Source: Stackebrandtia endophytica
GTDB taxonomy: Bacteria > Actinomycetota > Actinomycetes > Mycobacteriales > Micromonosporaceae
Length of the DNA: 64,000 bases
Assembly: GCF_006716355.1 (NCBI RefSeq)
Contig: NZ_VFOW01000001.1
Coordinates: 2,232,001-2,296,000, forward strand
Direction: 5' to 3'
A model generated the notes under the pieces. The model was given only the letters and a program-made list of their open reading frames with translations, searched no databases and was not told where the DNA came from. Shown here one piece after another: positions 19,893 to 29,450 of this stretch. The first letter of the stretch is position 1. Each line of letters starts with the position of its first letter. The position numbers were made by a program, and so were the translations under genes.

Positions 19893-21317
19893 TTAGACCC
19901 CGATCATCTCTCCCAGCACCAGGGGCAGGGTGGTGGCGATCCGCCACGCGGTGACCGGGCCGGTACGCGCGGCCTCCCGGCCGGCCAGGCCGTGCACGAA
20001 CGCCGCCGCGATCGCGGCACGGTCGGCCCGCAACCCACCCGCCAGCAACGCGCCGAGCAGCCCCGCGAGGACATCCCCGGACCCGGCGGTCGCCAGTGCG
20101 GGGTCGCCGGTCGGGTTGAGGTAGGTGAGGCCCCGCGGGTCGACGATGACGGTGCGGTATCCCTTCAGCAGGACGATGCAGTCGAAGCGCTCCGCCAGTT
20201 CACGGGCATCGCCGATACGGTCGTCGCCGGTGCAGCGACCCGCCAGGCGGGCGTACTCGCGGTCGTGCGGGGTGAGCACGGTGGCCGCTCCCCGACCGGT
20301 CAGCAGGTACGGTTCCGCCGCCAGCAGGGTCAGTCCGTCGGCGTCCAGGCACATCGGGACGCCCTCGTCCAGGGCCGAACTCAACTGGGAGGCGGCCACC
20401 GAATCGGTTCCCATGCCCGGGCCGACGGTCCAGGCCTGGACTCGACCGGCGTCGGCGACGCGGTCCTTGGTGACGACCTCGGGGAACCGGTAACGGACGT
20501 GACGCGCGGCGGTTCCGGCGTACCGGATGTATCCGGCGGGACCGGCCAGCGCTCCGGCAACCGCCAGTTCACCCGCGCCGGGATACCGGTAGGAGCCTGC
20601 GCACACGCCCAGCACGCCGCGGGTGTATTTGTCGTCGTAGGGGCTGGGTCGCGGCCACCAACGGCGAATGTCCTCAATGGTGGGAATGATCGCGTGGGGT
20701 TCGGGCAGGTACGGCCCCAACCCGATGTCGACGAACTCCACCAACCCGGAGTGCACCGCACCGGCGCCGACCGAGGTCGCGGGCTTGCGGCAGCCGAAGG
20801 TGACGGTCACGTCGGCCTTGACCGCCGGTGCCGACACTGCGCCGGTGTCCACTTCGACTCCGCTGGGGACGTCAACGGCGACGGTGGTGACCCCGGCCAA
20901 CCGGGCGAGCAGGTCCACTGCGGCCGGTGGCAGTCCGGGACGTCCACCGATGCCGAAGATCCCGTCGACGACGAGGTCGGTGTGCTCGGGTAGTCGCCCG
21001 GCGAACCGCCCGCCGGCGGCGACGAACGCCTCGCCCGCCGCGACGTGGTGACGTCCCGCGAAGATCTCGATCGCGGTGACACGGGCGCCGCGCTCGGCCA
21101 GCACGGCGCCGGCGTACAGGGCGTCGCCGCCGTTGTCACCGGCCCCGACCAGCAGGGTCACGTGAGAGCCGTAGACGCCGCCGGTGTCGCCCAACAGGCG
21201 GCCGATACGGGCGGCCAGGGCACCGGCCGCCCGGGCCATGAGGGTGCCCTCGGGCAGTCGGGCCATCAACGCGGCCTCGGCGTCGCGTACGGCCGCGACC
21301 TTCCACACTCCACTCAT
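19893..21317 (-). CDS. nnr: Bifunctional NAD(P)H-hydrate epimerase/dehydratase
   Basis: This two-domain enzyme repairs hydrated NAD(P)H. The N-terminal YjeF_N epimerase domain (about 1-210) has VTLLVGAGDNGGDALYAG and VDGIFGIGGRPGLP. The C-terminal ADP/ATP-dependent dehydratase domain has VGPGMGTDS, CLDADGLTLLA, LTPHDREYARL and the catalytic TAGSGDVLAG. ATG 21317 gives 474 residues. A second in-frame ATG 18 bases upstream (21335) is preceded by an exact copy of the same 15 bases, CAGGAGCGTTCGATG, so the ribosome site and start are duplicated and either could be used. It lies between acpS and the YCII/alr genes. Confidence 0.94.
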   Translation of the reverse strand: MSGVWKVAAVRDAEAALMARLPEGTLMARAAGALAARIGRLLGDTGGVYGSHVTLLVGAGDNGGDALYAGAVLAERGARVTAIEIFAGRHHVAAGEAFVAAGGRFAGRLPEHTDLVVDGIFGIGGRPGLPPAAVDLLARLAGVTTVAVDVPSGVEVDTGAVSAPAVKADVTVTFGCRKPATSVGAGAVHSGLVEFVDIGLGPYLPEPHAIIPTIEDIRRWWPRPSPYDDKYTRGVLGVCAGSYRYPGAGELAVAGALAGPAGYIRYAGTAARHVRYRFPEVVTKDRVADAGRVQAWTVGPGMGTDSVAASQLSSALDEGVPMCLDADGLTLLAAEPYLLTGRGAATVLTPHDREYARLAGRCTGDDRIGDARELAERFDCIVLLKGYRTVIVDPRGLTYLNPTGDPALATAGSGDVLAGLLGALLAGGLRADRAAIAAAFVHGLAGREAARTGPVTAWRIATTLPLVLGEMIGV

Positions 21318-21393
21318 CGAACGCTCCTGCCACATCGAACGCTCCTGAACATGTCGGTGCCTCGGACGCGACGGTCACGCCCGCCGACGTCGG

Positions 21394-21762
21394 TCATCGT
21401 TCGGCGACCACGATCGCCGAGGCGATGCCGCCGTCGTGTGACAGTGACAGGTGCCAGCGGCCGACGCCTCGTTCGGCGGCGACGGCGGCGACGCTGCCGG
21501 AGGTGGTCAGCCAGGGACGCCCGTCGGGGTCGGTCACGACCTCGCAGTCGTGCCAGTGCAGGCCGCCGGGAGCCCCCAGCGACTTGGCCACCGCCTCCTT
21601 CGCCGCGAACCGCGCCGCCAACGACTCGCTGGAGCGGGGGTTGCCGCTGGGCGTCACCCGCTCCTCCGCGGTGAACAGCCGGTCTGCCAGCATCGGCGTG
21701 CGTTCCAGTGCCTTGGCGAACCGTTCCACGAGCACCACATCGATCCCGACTGCCACAATCAC
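21394..21762 (-). CDS. acpS: Holo-[acyl-carrier-protein] synthase
   Basis: This 122-residue phosphopantetheinyl transferase of the AcpS type transfers 4'-phosphopantetheine from CoA to fatty-acid ACP. The first metal-site motif is [15 protein letters not shown] and the second is [13 protein letters not shown]; the C-terminus has [17 protein letters not shown] 21762 (or GTG 21756) is chosen because family members begin a few residues before the VGID motif; a frame opening at 21837 adds 25 residues with no homology. It lies 76 bp upstream of nnr and just downstream of glmS, on the same strand as both. Confidence 0.92.
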   Translation of the reverse strand: MIVAVGIDVVLVERFAKALERTPMLADRLFTAEERVTPSGNPRSSESLAARFAAKEAVAKSLGAPGGLHWHDCEVVTDPDGRPWLTTSGSVAAVAAERGVGRWHLSLSHDGGIASAIVVAER

Positions 21763-21854
21763 ATCAGCCACTGTGACATACGAGGAACGAAACGTCATAT
21801 CGGACATGCCCGACGTCGGCGGGACCGCTTGGCCCACAGTCGAAATCGAGGGCG

Positions 21855-23705
21855 CTATTCGACGGTGACGGACTTGGCGAGGTTGCGCGGCTGGTCGATG
21901 TCCAGTCCCTTGGCGGCGGCCAGTTCACACGCGAAGACCTGCAGCGGAACCGCAGTCAGCAGCGGTGCCAACAGTGTGGGGACCCGCGGCGTGAACACCA
22001 CGTGGTCGACGTGCGGTGCCACCACGTCGTCGCCCTCCTCGGCGATCGCGATGACGGCCGCGCCACGTGCCTTGACCTCCTGGATGTTGGAGACGACCTT
22101 GTCGTGCAGCAGACTGCGACCACGTGGCGAGGGAACCACCACGACGACCGGGGTTCCGGCCTCGATGAGCGAGATCGGCCCGTGTTTGAGCTCTCCGGCG
22201 GCGAAGCCCTCGGCGTGCATGTAGGCGAGTTCCTTGAGCTTCAAGGCGCCCTCCATCGCCACCGGGAAACCGACGTGGCGGCCGATGAACAGGGCACGAT
22301 CGGCCGTGCCCATGCGTCGGGCCAGTTCCCGTACCGGTTCCATCGCCTCCAGCACCTGGCTGATCTTTTCGGGGGTACCGGCCAGTTCGGCGACGACGGC
22401 GGCGACCTCGTCGGCGTATTTGATGCCGCGCACCGCCGCCAGGTGCAGACCGACCAGGTAGCAGGCGGCCAACTGGGTGAGGAACGCCTTGGTCGAAGCG
22501 ACGGCGACCTCGATCCCGGCGCGGGTGTAGAGCACCGCGTCGGATTCGCGGGGAATGGTGGCGCCGACGGTGTTGGAGATCGCCAGCACCCTGGCCTTCT
22601 GGTTGCGGGCGTGGCGCAGCGCCATGAGGGTGTCCATGGTCTCGCCGGACTGTGAGATCACGATGACCAGTGTGGATCGGTCGAGGACCGGGTCACGGTA
22701 ACGGAACTCGCTGGCCAGTTCGACTTCGCAGGGCAGTCGCACCCAGTGCTCGATGGCGTATTTGGCGACCATTCCGGCGTGGTAGGACGAGCCGCAGGCG
22801 ACGATGAACACCTTGTCAACGTCGCGGAAGTCCTGATCGGACATGCGGACCTCGTCGAGGATGATGCCGCCGCTGGTGTCGAAGCGTCCGCGCAGCGTGT
22901 CGGCGATGGCGCGCGGTTGCTCCGCGATCTCCTTGAGCATGAAGTACTCGTAGCCGTCCTTCTCGGCGGCCGAGGCGTCCCAGTCGACGTGGAAGGGCAC
23001 GCCCTCGGCGGATTCGCCGTGGAAGTCGGTGATGGTCAACCCGTCGGGCCCGATCGTGATGACCTGGTCCTGGCCCAGTTCGATGGCGTCGCGGGTGTGA
23101 CTGATGAAGGCCGCGACGTCGGAGGCGAGGAAGTACTCGCCCTCACCGACACCGGCCACCAGCGGCGAGTTGCGGCGGGCACCCACCACGGTCTCGGGTT
23201 CGTCGACGTGGGTGGCCAGCAACGTGAAGGCGCCCTGCAGGCGGCGGCAGACGCGGCGCATGCCCTCGGAGAGGTCGACACCGCCGTCGAGTTCGGCCGC
23301 CAGCAGGTGGGCGACGCATTCGGTGTCGGTGTCGGAGACGAACTCGATGCCCTGACCTTCGAGTTCGGCCCGCAGCTGCGCGAAGTTCTCGATAATGCCG
23401 TTGTGGATGATCGCGGTACGACCGTCGCGGGAGACGTGCGGGTGGGCGTTGCGGTCGGTGGGAGCCCCGTGAGTGGCCCACCGGGTGTGCCCGATGCCGG
23501 TTCGTGGCTCGGTCAGGCCACCGCGCGCGCTGACCGCCTCGGTGAGGTTGGTCAGTTTCCCGGCGCGCTTCTCGGTGATGAGTTCACCGTCGCCGATCAG
23601 CGCGACCCCGGCCGAGTCATAGCCGCGGTACTCCAGCCGCCGAAGGGCTTCGCTGACCACATCAATCGCCGGTTTGGGGCCGACGTATCCCACGATTCCG
23701 CACAT
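21855..23705 (-). CDS. glmS: Glutamine--fructose-6-phosphate aminotransferase
   Basis: This 616-residue enzyme makes glucosamine-6-phosphate for peptidoglycan. The N-terminal Ntn glutaminase domain starts MCGIVGYVG with Cys2 as the nucleophile exposed after Met removal, and has [11 protein letters not shown] and HNGIIENF. Two SIS isomerase domains follow, with [19 protein letters not shown], and the C-terminal [11 protein letters not shown]. No glmS ribozyme-like sequence is seen in the short upstream region. Confidence 0.97.
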   Translation of the reverse strand: MCGIVGYVGPKPAIDVVSEALRRLEYRGYDSAGVALIGDGELITEKRAGKLTNLTEAVSARGGLTEPRTGIGHTRWATHGAPTDRNAHPHVSRDGRTAIIHNGIIENFAQLRAELEGQGIEFVSDTDTECVAHLLAAELDGGVDLSEGMRRVCRRLQGAFTLLATHVDEPETVVGARRNSPLVAGVGEGEYFLASDVAAFISHTRDAIELGQDQVITIGPDGLTITDFHGESAEGVPFHVDWDASAAEKDGYEYFMLKEIAEQPRAIADTLRGRFDTSGGIILDEVRMSDQDFRDVDKVFIVACGSSYHAGMVAKYAIEHWVRLPCEVELASEFRYRDPVLDRSTLVIVISQSGETMDTLMALRHARNQKARVLAISNTVGATIPRESDAVLYTRAGIEVAVASTKAFLTQLAACYLVGLHLAAVRGIKYADEVAAVVAELAGTPEKISQVLEAMEPVRELARRMGTADRALFIGRHVGFPVAMEGALKLKELAYMHAEGFAAGELKHGPISLIEAGTPVVVVVPSPRGRSLLHDKVVSNIQEVKARGAAVIAIAEEGDDVVAPHVDHVVFTPRVPTLLAPLLTAVPLQVFACELAAAKGLDIDQPRNLAKSVTVE

Positions 23706-23762
23706 GGGGGTCAGCGTACCCCAGTTTCAATCAACCCCCATGCGCGATCACCGGTCTTTCAA

Positions 23763-24161
23763 TCATGAGGTTTGCGTGGAATTTGTCAACTCCATGGCCA
23801 CCGCCCGGGCAGCGGTCACATCCTCGCACCTGACGACCGCCGCTATTCGACTTCCGACCAGCTGAAACACCGTGGCGACCCGCTGCGGAGCCGTCGACCC
23901 CCCGGCCTCGGTGGGCCAGCGGGCGTCCTGCTCGACGACCGTCACGTCGGGGGAAATGGTGTGCCACGCCACCGGTTGGAGGCTGATCCCGGAGTGCTCG
24001 ACCCAGTCGAGGAACACCGCGACCCCCTCGGCGCGACCGCGCGGACCGCCGACGGAGACGTCGGCGGTGACGACCTCGGCCGCCATGGCCTGATCCCGTT
24101 CGTTGACGGCGCGATGCCAGCGCCGGATCGGCTCGAGGCGGCCCTGTTCGATGTCGGTCAT
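23763..24161 (-). CDS. NTF2/SnoaL-like protein
   Basis: This 132-residue alpha+beta-barrel protein of the nuclear-transport-factor-2 superfamily has an N-terminal helix LEPIRRWHRAVNERDQAMAA, the strand VVTADVSVGGPRGRAEG, and late strands VATVFQLVGSRIAAVVR. These folds serve as small enzymes or ligand binders, and the ligand cannot be assigned. The ATG is preceded by AAGGGCGG. It is divergent from a MarR-type regulator across two ATGCG-N3-CGCAT palindromes and is the probable target of that regulator. Confidence 0.8.
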   Translation of the reverse strand: MTDIEQGRLEPIRRWHRAVNERDQAMAAEVVTADVSVGGPRGRAEGVAVFLDWVEHSGISLQPVAWHTISPDVTVVEQDARWPTEAGGSTAPQRVATVFQLVGSRIAAVVRCEDVTAARAVAMELTNSTQTS

Positions 24162-24180
24162 GGTCGCCGCCCTTCATTAG

Positions 24181-24216
24181 ATGCGTTTCGCATACATTAA
24201 TACATGCGGATCGCAT
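24181..24216. promoter_or_regulatory. Paired palindromic operator between NTF2 and MarR genes
   Basis: ATGCGTTTCGCAT (24181-24193) and ATGCGGATCGCAT (24204-24216) are two copies of ATGCG-N3-CGCAT spaced 23 bp centre to centre, about two helical turns. They fill the 67-bp divergent gap, the expected position for a MarR autoregulatory operator. Confidence 0.75.
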
Positions 24217-24228
24217 ATGATGGCCACC

Positions 24229-24654
24229 ATGACTTCGCACCCTGGCCGGGAACTGTTCGATTTCGTTCGACACTGGTCACGACGCTGGACCGGCGTGGGA
24301 ATCACCGTCGACCGCGACCGGGGGCGCGACGTCTCGGTCACCGAGGCGGCGCTGGCTCACGGCGCCGGCGGCGCCACCGTCAACCAGATCGCCGCCGAAC
24401 TGGGCATCGACCAGTCCGGTGCCTCCCGCATGGTCACGCAGGCCATCGAACGGGGATACCTGACCAAGACCACCGGCGGGGACGCGCGCCGACGGCTCGT
24501 GCACGTCACCGAAGCCGGCGAGGCGCTCGTGGCCGCCTCACACGCCTGGCAGGACCGGATCTTCGCCGACCTCACCAACGACTGGACGCCGACGGAGGTG
24601 GAGCAGTTCTCACACCTCATGAAGCGCCTGACGGCCGCGCACCGCGACCGCTGA
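24229..24654 (+). CDS. MarR family transcriptional regulator
   Basis: This 141-residue winged-helix repressor has its recognition region in ATVNQIAAELGIDQSGASRM and the wing in TTGGDARRRLVHVTEAGEAL. Flanking helices would form the dimer interface. ATG 24229 is chosen, but ATG 24217 and 24220 are also in frame and closely abut the right operator half-site, so the start is uncertain and the message may have almost no leader. It probably represses itself and the divergent NTF2-like gene in response to an unknown small molecule. Confidence 0.87.
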   Translation: MTSHPGRELFDFVRHWSRRWTGVGITVDRDRGRDVSVTEAALAHGAGGATVNQIAAELGIDQSGASRMVTQAIERGYLTKTTGGDARRRLVHVTEAGEALVAASHAWQDRIFADLTNDWTPTEVEQFSHLMKRLTAAHRDR

Positions 24655-24664
24655 GCCGAATCGC

Positions 24665-25603
24665 TCAGCACACCACCGCGCCGGCCACCGGACCGGTCAC
24701 ATAGTGGATCTGACGCGCCAGGCCGCGCAGCCGCAGTCGGGCCGCCAACGCGTGACCGTGATGCTCGTCGCGTGCCAGGTAGAGCACCGTCGGACCCGAC
24801 CCCGAGACCAAGGTGGCCACCGCGCCGTCGGAGGCTCCCGCAGCCAACACCTCCGCCAACCCCGGACGCAGGCTCACCGCCGCCTCGGCCATGTCATTGT
24901 GCAACAGCGGCCCCAGCCGGTCGGCGTCACCACCGGCCGCCAACACCGACAACAGTGGAGCAACCTCGTCGTGGTACCGGCCAATACCGTTGTCCCGCAA
25001 CCGATCCACCTCGCCATAGACCGCCGGTGTCGACAGTTCACCGTCCGCAACGGCCACCACCCAGTGGTATTGGCCTACGGCGTCCACCGGCTCCACCCGT
25101 TCACCGTGGCCGGTGCCCAACGCGACCGACCCCAATAGACAGAAAGGAACGTCAGACCCCAGGTCCGCGGCGATCTCGACCAACTCGTCGCGGGTCAGAT
25201 CCAACTCCCACAACCGGGCACACGCCAACAAGGTGCCGGCCGCGTCCGCGCTGCCCCCGGCCAGACCGCCGGCCAACGGAATGCGCTTGTGCAGCCGCAG
25301 TCGCACCGCCGCGGGCACCCCGGCCCGGTTGGCCAACAACAACGCCGCCCGCACCGCGAGATTGCGTTCATCCACCGGCAGTACCCCGGCACCCTCACCG
25401 GTCACCTCCGCCGACCAGTGACCGGCCGGTTCGGCGATCACCTCGTCGTACAGGGAAACCGCCTGGTAGACGGTGGTCAGGTCGTGGAACCCGTCCGGCC
25501 TGCGGTCACCGACACCCAGGTGCAAGTTGATCTTCGCGGGCACCCGAACCCGCACCGGCGCGGGACCATCCCGATCCTCACGCAGGATGGCCACCTCGGT
25601 CAC
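24665..25603 (-). CDS. ispE: 4-diphosphocytidyl-2-C-methyl-D-erythritol kinase
   Basis: This 312-residue GHMP kinase of the MEP isoprenoid pathway phosphorylates CDP-ME at the 2-hydroxyl. The substrate motif [20 protein letters not shown] is near the N-terminus, the ATP loop [16 protein letters not shown] is near residue 105, and the third motif is [18 protein letters not shown] 25603 is selected because it overlaps the rsmA stop as GTGA; a longer frame to 25726 lies within rsmA and is Arg-rich, unlike the family. The ispE-rsmA linkage is conserved. Confidence 0.95.
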   Translation of the reverse strand: MTEVAILREDRDGPAPVRVRVPAKINLHLGVGDRRPDGFHDLTTVYQAVSLYDEVIAEPAGHWSAEVTGEGAGVLPVDERNLAVRAALLLANRAGVPAAVRLRLHKRIPLAGGLAGGSADAAGTLLACARLWELDLTRDELVEIAADLGSDVPFCLLGSVALGTGHGERVEPVDAVGQYHWVVAVADGELSTPAVYGEVDRLRDNGIGRYHDEVAPLLSVLAAGGDADRLGPLLHNDMAEAAVSLRPGLAEVLAAGASDGAVATLVSGSGPTVLYLARDEHHGHALAARLRLRGLARQIHYVTGPVAGAVVC

Positions 25604-26463
25604 GCGGCCTCCCGGTGCGCGGCGATACGTGCGAACTCGGCGATGTCCAACGCCTCGCCACGCAACCGCGGATCGATGCCGGCGGCGGTCAGGACACGTT
25701 CGGCGGCGTCCATTCCGCCCGCCCAACCGGCCAACGCACCACGCAGGATCTTCCGGCGCTGCGCGAACGCGGCATCGATGACCTCGAACACCTTCTTACG
25801 GTCCCCCGACGGCGGTTCGCGACGCTCGAACGCGACCAACCCGGAATCGACGTTAGGCACCGGCCAGAACACCCCCCGCGGCACCGAACCTGCGCGACGA
25901 CAACTCGCGTACCAGGCCAGCTTCGCGCTGGGCACGCCGTAGATCTTCGAACCGGGCCCGGCCGTCATCCGCTCGGCGACCTCCGCCTGAACCATGACCA
26001 GGCCGCGTCGCAGTTCCGGCAGCACCGCGAGCATGTGCAGCACCACCGGGACCGCCACGTTGTACGGCAGATTGGCCACCAACGCGGTGGGCATCACGTC
26101 GAACTCGGTGGCGGCGACCGTCATCGCGTCCACATGATGCACCGTCAGCTTGGCAGCCTCACGCGGTGCCCGGGCCTCGACCGTGGGACGCAACGCGCCG
26201 GCAAGCCGGCCGTCGATCTCGACGGCGTGAAGTCGGGCGCACCGGGGCAACAACGCCAAGGTCAACGACCCCAGGCCCGGCCCCACCTCCACGACCACGT
26301 CCTCATCGGTCAACCGAGCCGCATCCGCGATTCGCCGCACCGTGTTGGCGTCTATGACGAAATTCTGCCCCAGCGTCTTGGTCGGCCGCACCGACAGCGC
26401 GGTCGCGATCTGCCTGATGTCCTTCGCCCCGAGTAGTTCAACCACGCGCACATCATCTCGCAC
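25600..26463 (-). CDS. rsmA: 16S rRNA (adenine1518/1519-N6)-dimethyltransferase
   Basis: This 287-residue SAM-dependent methyltransferase (KsgA) dimethylates two adjacent adenines in helix 45 of 16S rRNA during small-subunit maturation. Motifs: [34 protein letters not shown] (SAM site, about residue 60), and [13 protein letters not shown] (catalytic NLPY). GTG 26463 is used; GTG 26451 is an alternative four codons in. In many actinobacteria a resuscitation-promoting factor and tatD lie directly upstream, but here a divergent glycosyltransferase occupies that position. Confidence 0.95.
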   Translation of the reverse strand: MRDDVRVVELLGAKDIRQIATALSVRPTKTLGQNFVIDANTVRRIADAARLTDEDVVVEVGPGLGSLTLALLPRCARLHAVEIDGRLAGALRPTVEARAPREAAKLTVHHVDAMTVAATEFDVMPTALVANLPYNVAVPVVLHMLAVLPELRRGLVMVQAEVAERMTAGPGSKIYGVPSAKLAWYASCRRAGSVPRGVFWPVPNVDSGLVAFERREPPSGDRKKVFEVIDAAFAQRRKILRGALAGWAGGMDAAERVLTAAGIDPRLRGEALDIAEFARIAAHREAA

Positions 26464-26628
26464 TCACCGCCGCATGATCGGCTCGGACGCCGATTCGGCT
26501 CGGGATCCGACGGCGTGATTGACCACGACCCGCCACCCGGCTGTCATATTCTGGTCCGGAGGCGGGGGCCGGGGGAGGCACCCGCAGGGGATACCGGTGG
26601 CCTGCGGGGGTCGCCGAAACGGGGCGAT

Positions 26629-28572
26629 ATGAAGGTACTGTTCCTGGCGCACTCCGTCGAGAACGTCGGCGGAACCATTCGAGCCACATTGAACACCGCG
26701 TCGGCGTTGACCGACCTGGGGCACTCCGTCGAGATCGGCGCGGTGTTCCGCAAACGCGCCGAGCCGCTGTTCAAACTCGACAACCGCGTCCGCGTCTGGC
26801 CGCTGGTGGACCTGACCAGACGGTCGGGATTGATCACGAAGCTGCAATCACGGCGGCCGTCGCGGCTGTATCCGCCCGGCGACACCCGTACCGCGCAGTT
26901 CCACCGGCTCACCGATCTGCGCGTCGCGCGTTTCCTCTCCGAAAGCGACGCCGACGTCATCATCGGTACCCGGCCCGGACTCAACGTCTACGTCGCCAAT
27001 CTCGCGCCCGCGCACGCGGTGAAGATCGGTCAGGAACACCTGTTCCTGGAGCATCACAAGCCGGAACTGCGCGCCGTCCTGGAACGGCAGTACTGCCGAC
27101 TGGACGCCGTGGTGACGGTCAGTGCCGCCGACGCCGCCAACTACCGCCACGAACTGCCGGAGTTGGCCGACCGGATGCACTTCATCCCTAACTCGATTCA
27201 ACCCACCCCGCTGCCGCCGTCGACCGGGGACACCAAATTGATCATGGCGGCCGGTCGCATCGAGTCGCCCAAACGGTTCGACGTGCTGCTCAAGGCGTTC
27301 GCCGACGTCCATCATCGACATCCGGACTGGCGATTGCGGATCTACGGGACCGGTTCACGACTGGAATCGTTGCGCGCGTTGGCGACCCGCCTGCGACTGG
27401 GCGACGCGGTGTCGTTCATGGGGCAGCGCACGCCACTGGACCCGGAGTGGGCCAAGGCCACCATCGCGGTGTCGACCTCACGCCGGGAGTCATTCGGGTT
27501 GACCCTGGTCGAGGCGATGGACTGCGGAGTACCGGTGGTATCGACGGCCTGCCCCCACGGGCCACCGGAGATCATCACCGACGGTGTCGACGGACTACTC
27601 ACCCCGGTGGACGACGTCGAAGCCGTCACCAAGGGACTGTGCCGCCTGATCGAGGACCCGCAACTGCGCTACGAGATGGGACAGGCGGCCCGCCGCACCG
27701 CGCGCGACTACTATCCCCGCGCGGTCGGTCGACAGTACGAACAGTTGTTCACCGACCTGATGCGACGGCGACCCGACAGGGTGCGGCGCCAACGGGCGCG
27801 CCGAAAGTACCGGCCGTACCCGGTGGTTCGCCGCCCGGTGGTCCACGCCCGCACCATCGACTTCACCGAGGTGGTGTTCTCCGGCGAGACCGGGCTGCGA
27901 CTGGTGAACGGGCGCCACAAGCTGGGCCTACCGGCGACCGGGCGGATCACCGCCGACCGCCTGGACGAGGGTGTCTGGACGGTCACCTGCTCGGGGGAGC
28001 CGGTGCGCGCCGGACGCGTCGACAGCCGGGCGCTGCTGCGCGGCGACACCGATATGGACGGTCCCGAAGCGGTCATGGTTCCGTTCTCCGACGGAGACGA
28101 ACTGCGATTGCGGGTGTGGCGGCGCCCCGCCTGGGCCGAGATCGACTACGTCGCCTGGGACGGCGACGAGTGCAAGATCGCCGGACGACTGCTGTCCCCA
28201 CGGCGCCCACGTGACCTGCTGATTCGATTGCGCGACGACCCCGACGCCAAGGTGACGGTACCGGCGACGACCGAGCCCGACGGTCGGTTTAGGGCGACGG
28301 TGCCGGCCGGTCTGCTCAACCGACCCGACGACGCCCCGGGCCTGCGGCACTGGGACCTGTGGTTGACCGGGGACGACACCGACATCCGGCTGGGACGCTT
28401 CTTCGACGACATCGCCAAACGCAAGAGCGTGCAGCGGTTCGCCACGGTCACGACGAACGACCGCCGCATCGAACCGTACTTCACCGTTCACAATGAACTG
28501 TCCATACGGGTGCGCAACGGTGAGGAGGCGTTAGGCGGCGTCACCGGAAGCCGGCGTCACCAGGAGCCATAG
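26629..28572 (+). CDS. GT4-type glycosyltransferase with C-terminal beta-rich domain
   Basis: This 647-residue protein has a GT-B catalytic half (about 1-380) with the N-terminal motif KVLFLAHSVENVGGTIRAT, donor-side AGRIESPKRFDVLLKAF, and the retaining EX7E motif in ESFGLTLVEAMDCGVPVV. The last 250 residues (LRLVNGRHKLGLPATGRITA and after) form a separate beta-rich module of a type also seen on teichoic-acid-like polymer glycosyltransferases. A role in a wall or capsule polymer is therefore inferred. ATG 26629 is chosen as the first codon of the GT fold. The 3' end overlaps tatD by 16 bp tail to tail. It interrupts the usual tatD-rpf-rsmA-ispE order, which suggests insertion. Confidence 0.82.
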   Translation: MKVLFLAHSVENVGGTIRATLNTASALTDLGHSVEIGAVFRKRAEPLFKLDNRVRVWPLVDLTRRSGLITKLQSRRPSRLYPPGDTRTAQFHRLTDLRVARFLSESDADVIIGTRPGLNVYVANLAPAHAVKIGQEHLFLEHHKPELRAVLERQYCRLDAVVTVSAADAANYRHELPELADRMHFIPNSIQPTPLPPSTGDTKLIMAAGRIESPKRFDVLLKAFADVHHRHPDWRLRIYGTGSRLESLRALATRLRLGDAVSFMGQRTPLDPEWAKATIAVSTSRRESFGLTLVEAMDCGVPVVSTACPHGPPEIITDGVDGLLTPVDDVEAVTKGLCRLIEDPQLRYEMGQAARRTARDYYPRAVGRQYEQLFTDLMRRRPDRVRRQRARRKYRPYPVVRRPVVHARTIDFTEVVFSGETGLRLVNGRHKLGLPATGRITADRLDEGVWTVTCSGEPVRAGRVDSRALLRGDTDMDGPEAVMVPFSDGDELRLRVWRRPAWAEIDYVAWDGDECKIAGRLLSPRRPRDLLIRLRDDPDAKVTVPATTEPDGRFRATVPAGLLNRPDDAPGLRHWDLWLTGDDTDIRLGRFFDDIAKRKSVQRFATVTTNDRRIEPYFTVHNELSIRVRNGEEALGGVTGSRRHQEP

Positions 28573-29450
28573 ACCCGTTCGGTGTTGTCGGAGACGGCCG
28601 CGCACAGGGTGTCTAGATCCCGATCCAGGTAGTCGGCGAGGAACCGCATCGTCAGCGGCACCAGGAACGGCCCATTCTGTCGACCCCGGTGGGGCATCGG
28701 CGTCATGAACGGCGCGTCGGTCTCGATCAGCATGAGCTCCGGCGGACACACCGCGGCGGCCTCCCGCAGCGTCGGCGCGTTCTTGAACGTGACGTTCCCG
28801 GCGAAACTCATGTAGTACCCGCGGTCGGCGCAACTCGCGGCGAACTCGGCGTCACCGCTGAAACAGTGCAACACGACCCGATCCGGCGCGCCCTCCTCCG
28901 ACAGCACCCGCAGGACGTCGTCGTGAGCGTCCCGGTCGTGAATCATCAGGGTCTTGTCATAGGTCTTGGCCAACGCGATGTGCGCGCGAAACGACTCCTC
29001 CTGCTGGGCACGGCCGCCGGAGTCGGTGCGGAAGAAGTCCATGCCGGTCTCGCCCAACGCGACCACACGCGGACGCTGCACCAGCTTCTCGATCTCCGCC
29101 AGCGCGGCGTCCAGGTCCGTGAGCCGAGGCGCGTCGTTGGGGTGCAGCGCCACCGCCGCCAACACCCGCGCGTCGTGGGCGGCGAGGTCGGCCGCCCACG
29201 CCGAGGACGGCACGTCGATGCCGACCTGAACCACCCGGTCGACGCCGACCGCTTCGGCCGCATCCAGCTCCGCCGTCACCGTCGGGTGATCGAACGGCAC
29301 GGTCTCGGATCGATCGCCGTCCCAGGTCCACCCCGCGACGATGTCCAGGTGAGAGTGGTTGTCGGCGACCGGCACGGCCAACGGTTCGGGTGCCGGGGGC
29401 CGCTCCCCGCGAGAGGCGCGATCCTTGGCGCGTTGTTCACGTTTAGACAC
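28557..29450 (-). CDS. tatD: TatD family metal-dependent hydrolase
   Basis: This TIM-barrel deoxyribonuclease-like hydrolase has DNHSHLDI (first metal ligands), AALHPND, ALGETGMDFFR, LMIHDRDAHDDVL, VVLHCFSGD and MLIETDAPFM, covering all expected metal ligands. GTG 29450 gives 297 residues beginning VSKREQRAKD; the frame is open to 29546, but the extra part is Pro/Arg-rich and unlike the family. TatD proteins act in DNA repair and in 3'-5' exonuclease quality control. Its 3' end overlaps the convergent glycosyltransferase. The start position is the main doubt. Confidence 0.9.
   Translation of the reverse strand: MSKREQRAKDRASRGERPPAPEPLAVPVADNHSHLDIVAGWTWDGDRSETVPFDHPTVTAELDAAEAVGVDRVVQVGIDVPSSAWAADLAAHDARVLAAVALHPNDAPRLTDLDAALAEIEKLVQRPRVVALGETGMDFFRTDSGGRAQQEESFRAHIALAKTYDKTLMIHDRDAHDDVLRVLSEEGAPDRVVLHCFSGDAEFAASCADRGYYMSFAGNVTFKNAPTLREAAAVCPPELMLIETDAPFMTPMPHRGRQNGPFLVPLTMRFLADYLDRDLDTLCAAVSDNTERVYGSW

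Noticed and set aside
26464-26847. Minus-strand frame upstream of rsmA that could be a missing rpf
   Set aside because: Lies antisense to the glycosyltransferase start and shows no LysM, G5 or Rpf features.
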